Source of the DNA: Candidatus Nitrosotenuis sp.
Lineage (GTDB): Archaea > Thermoproteota > Nitrososphaeria > Nitrososphaerales > Nitrosopumilaceae
Length of the DNA: 5,502 nucleotides
NCBI GenBank assembly: GCA_023252015.1
Contig: JAHEXS010000085.1
Coordinates: forward strand, 1 to 5,502
Direction: 5' to 3'
This document shows positions 5,492 to 5,502 of this stretch, one piece after another. A program made the position numbers and the translations under genes. Below the pieces are notes generated by a model. It saw only the letters and a program-made list of their open reading frames with translations. It did no database searches and had not been told where the DNA came from. Positions within the stretch are counted from its first letter, which is position 1, and each line of letters opens with the position of its first letter.

Positions 5492-5500
5492 TTTAAAATA
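5492..5500 (+). promoter_or_regulatory. TATA-like box pointing out of the window
   Basis: TTTAAAATA on the plus strand closely resembles the mutase TATA box at 2665-2674. With the usual spacing a leaderless start would fall near 5520, beyond the right edge. The core is nearly self-complementary, so it could also serve a minus-strand transcript starting near 5470, upstream of the SelB-like gene. Confidence 0.4.
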
Positions 5501-5502
5501 GT

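Overview
The window looks like chromosomal DNA of an ammonia-oxidising archaeon of the Nitrososphaeria (Thaumarchaeota). It is AT-rich. The KARI protein closely resembles what I remember of Nitrosopumilus-type KARI, and the methylmalonyl-CoA mutase cobalamin subunit is a separate small gene, as in the 3-hydroxypropionate/4-hydroxybutyrate carbon-fixation cycle. A SelB-like factor with a dead GTPase domain and TATA boxes about 26-28 bp from start codons (leaderless archaeal mRNAs) fit too. The genus is a guess (Nitrosopumilus, Nitrosoarchaeum or Nitrosotenuis grade). These assignments come from reading the translations, not from a search.

Layout. 1-2211 (-): most of a zinc M1-family aminopeptidase, cut by the left edge. 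2212-2316: divergent intergenic region with promoters for both flanking genes and a perfect inverted repeat reaching over the start codon of the next gene. 2317-2658 (+): an atypical PII-family signalling protein. 2696-3118 (+): methylmalonyl-CoA mutase small, B12-binding subunit. 3119-4117 (-): class I ketol-acid reductoisomerase (ilvC), whose stop codon abuts the mutase stop with no base between. 4153-4272 (-): a 39-residue zinc-ribbon mini-protein just upstream of ilvC. 4273-4409: AT-rich spacer. 4410-5339 (-): SelB-like elongation-factor paralogue with a degenerate G domain and a TTG start. 5340-5502: no gene recognised; it holds the SelB-like upstream region and, at the right edge, a TATA-like site possibly serving a gene beyond the window.

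How it fits together. The mutase subunit (carbon fixation), KARI (branched-chain amino acid synthesis) and PII (carbon/nitrogen/energy sensing in its family) are central-metabolism genes, but no single operon or defence/mobile system is present. The least described items are the PII variant with its operator-like dyad, the zinc-ribbon mini-protein, and the SelB-like protein. I see no mobile element, CRISPR array, rRNA or tRNA gene.
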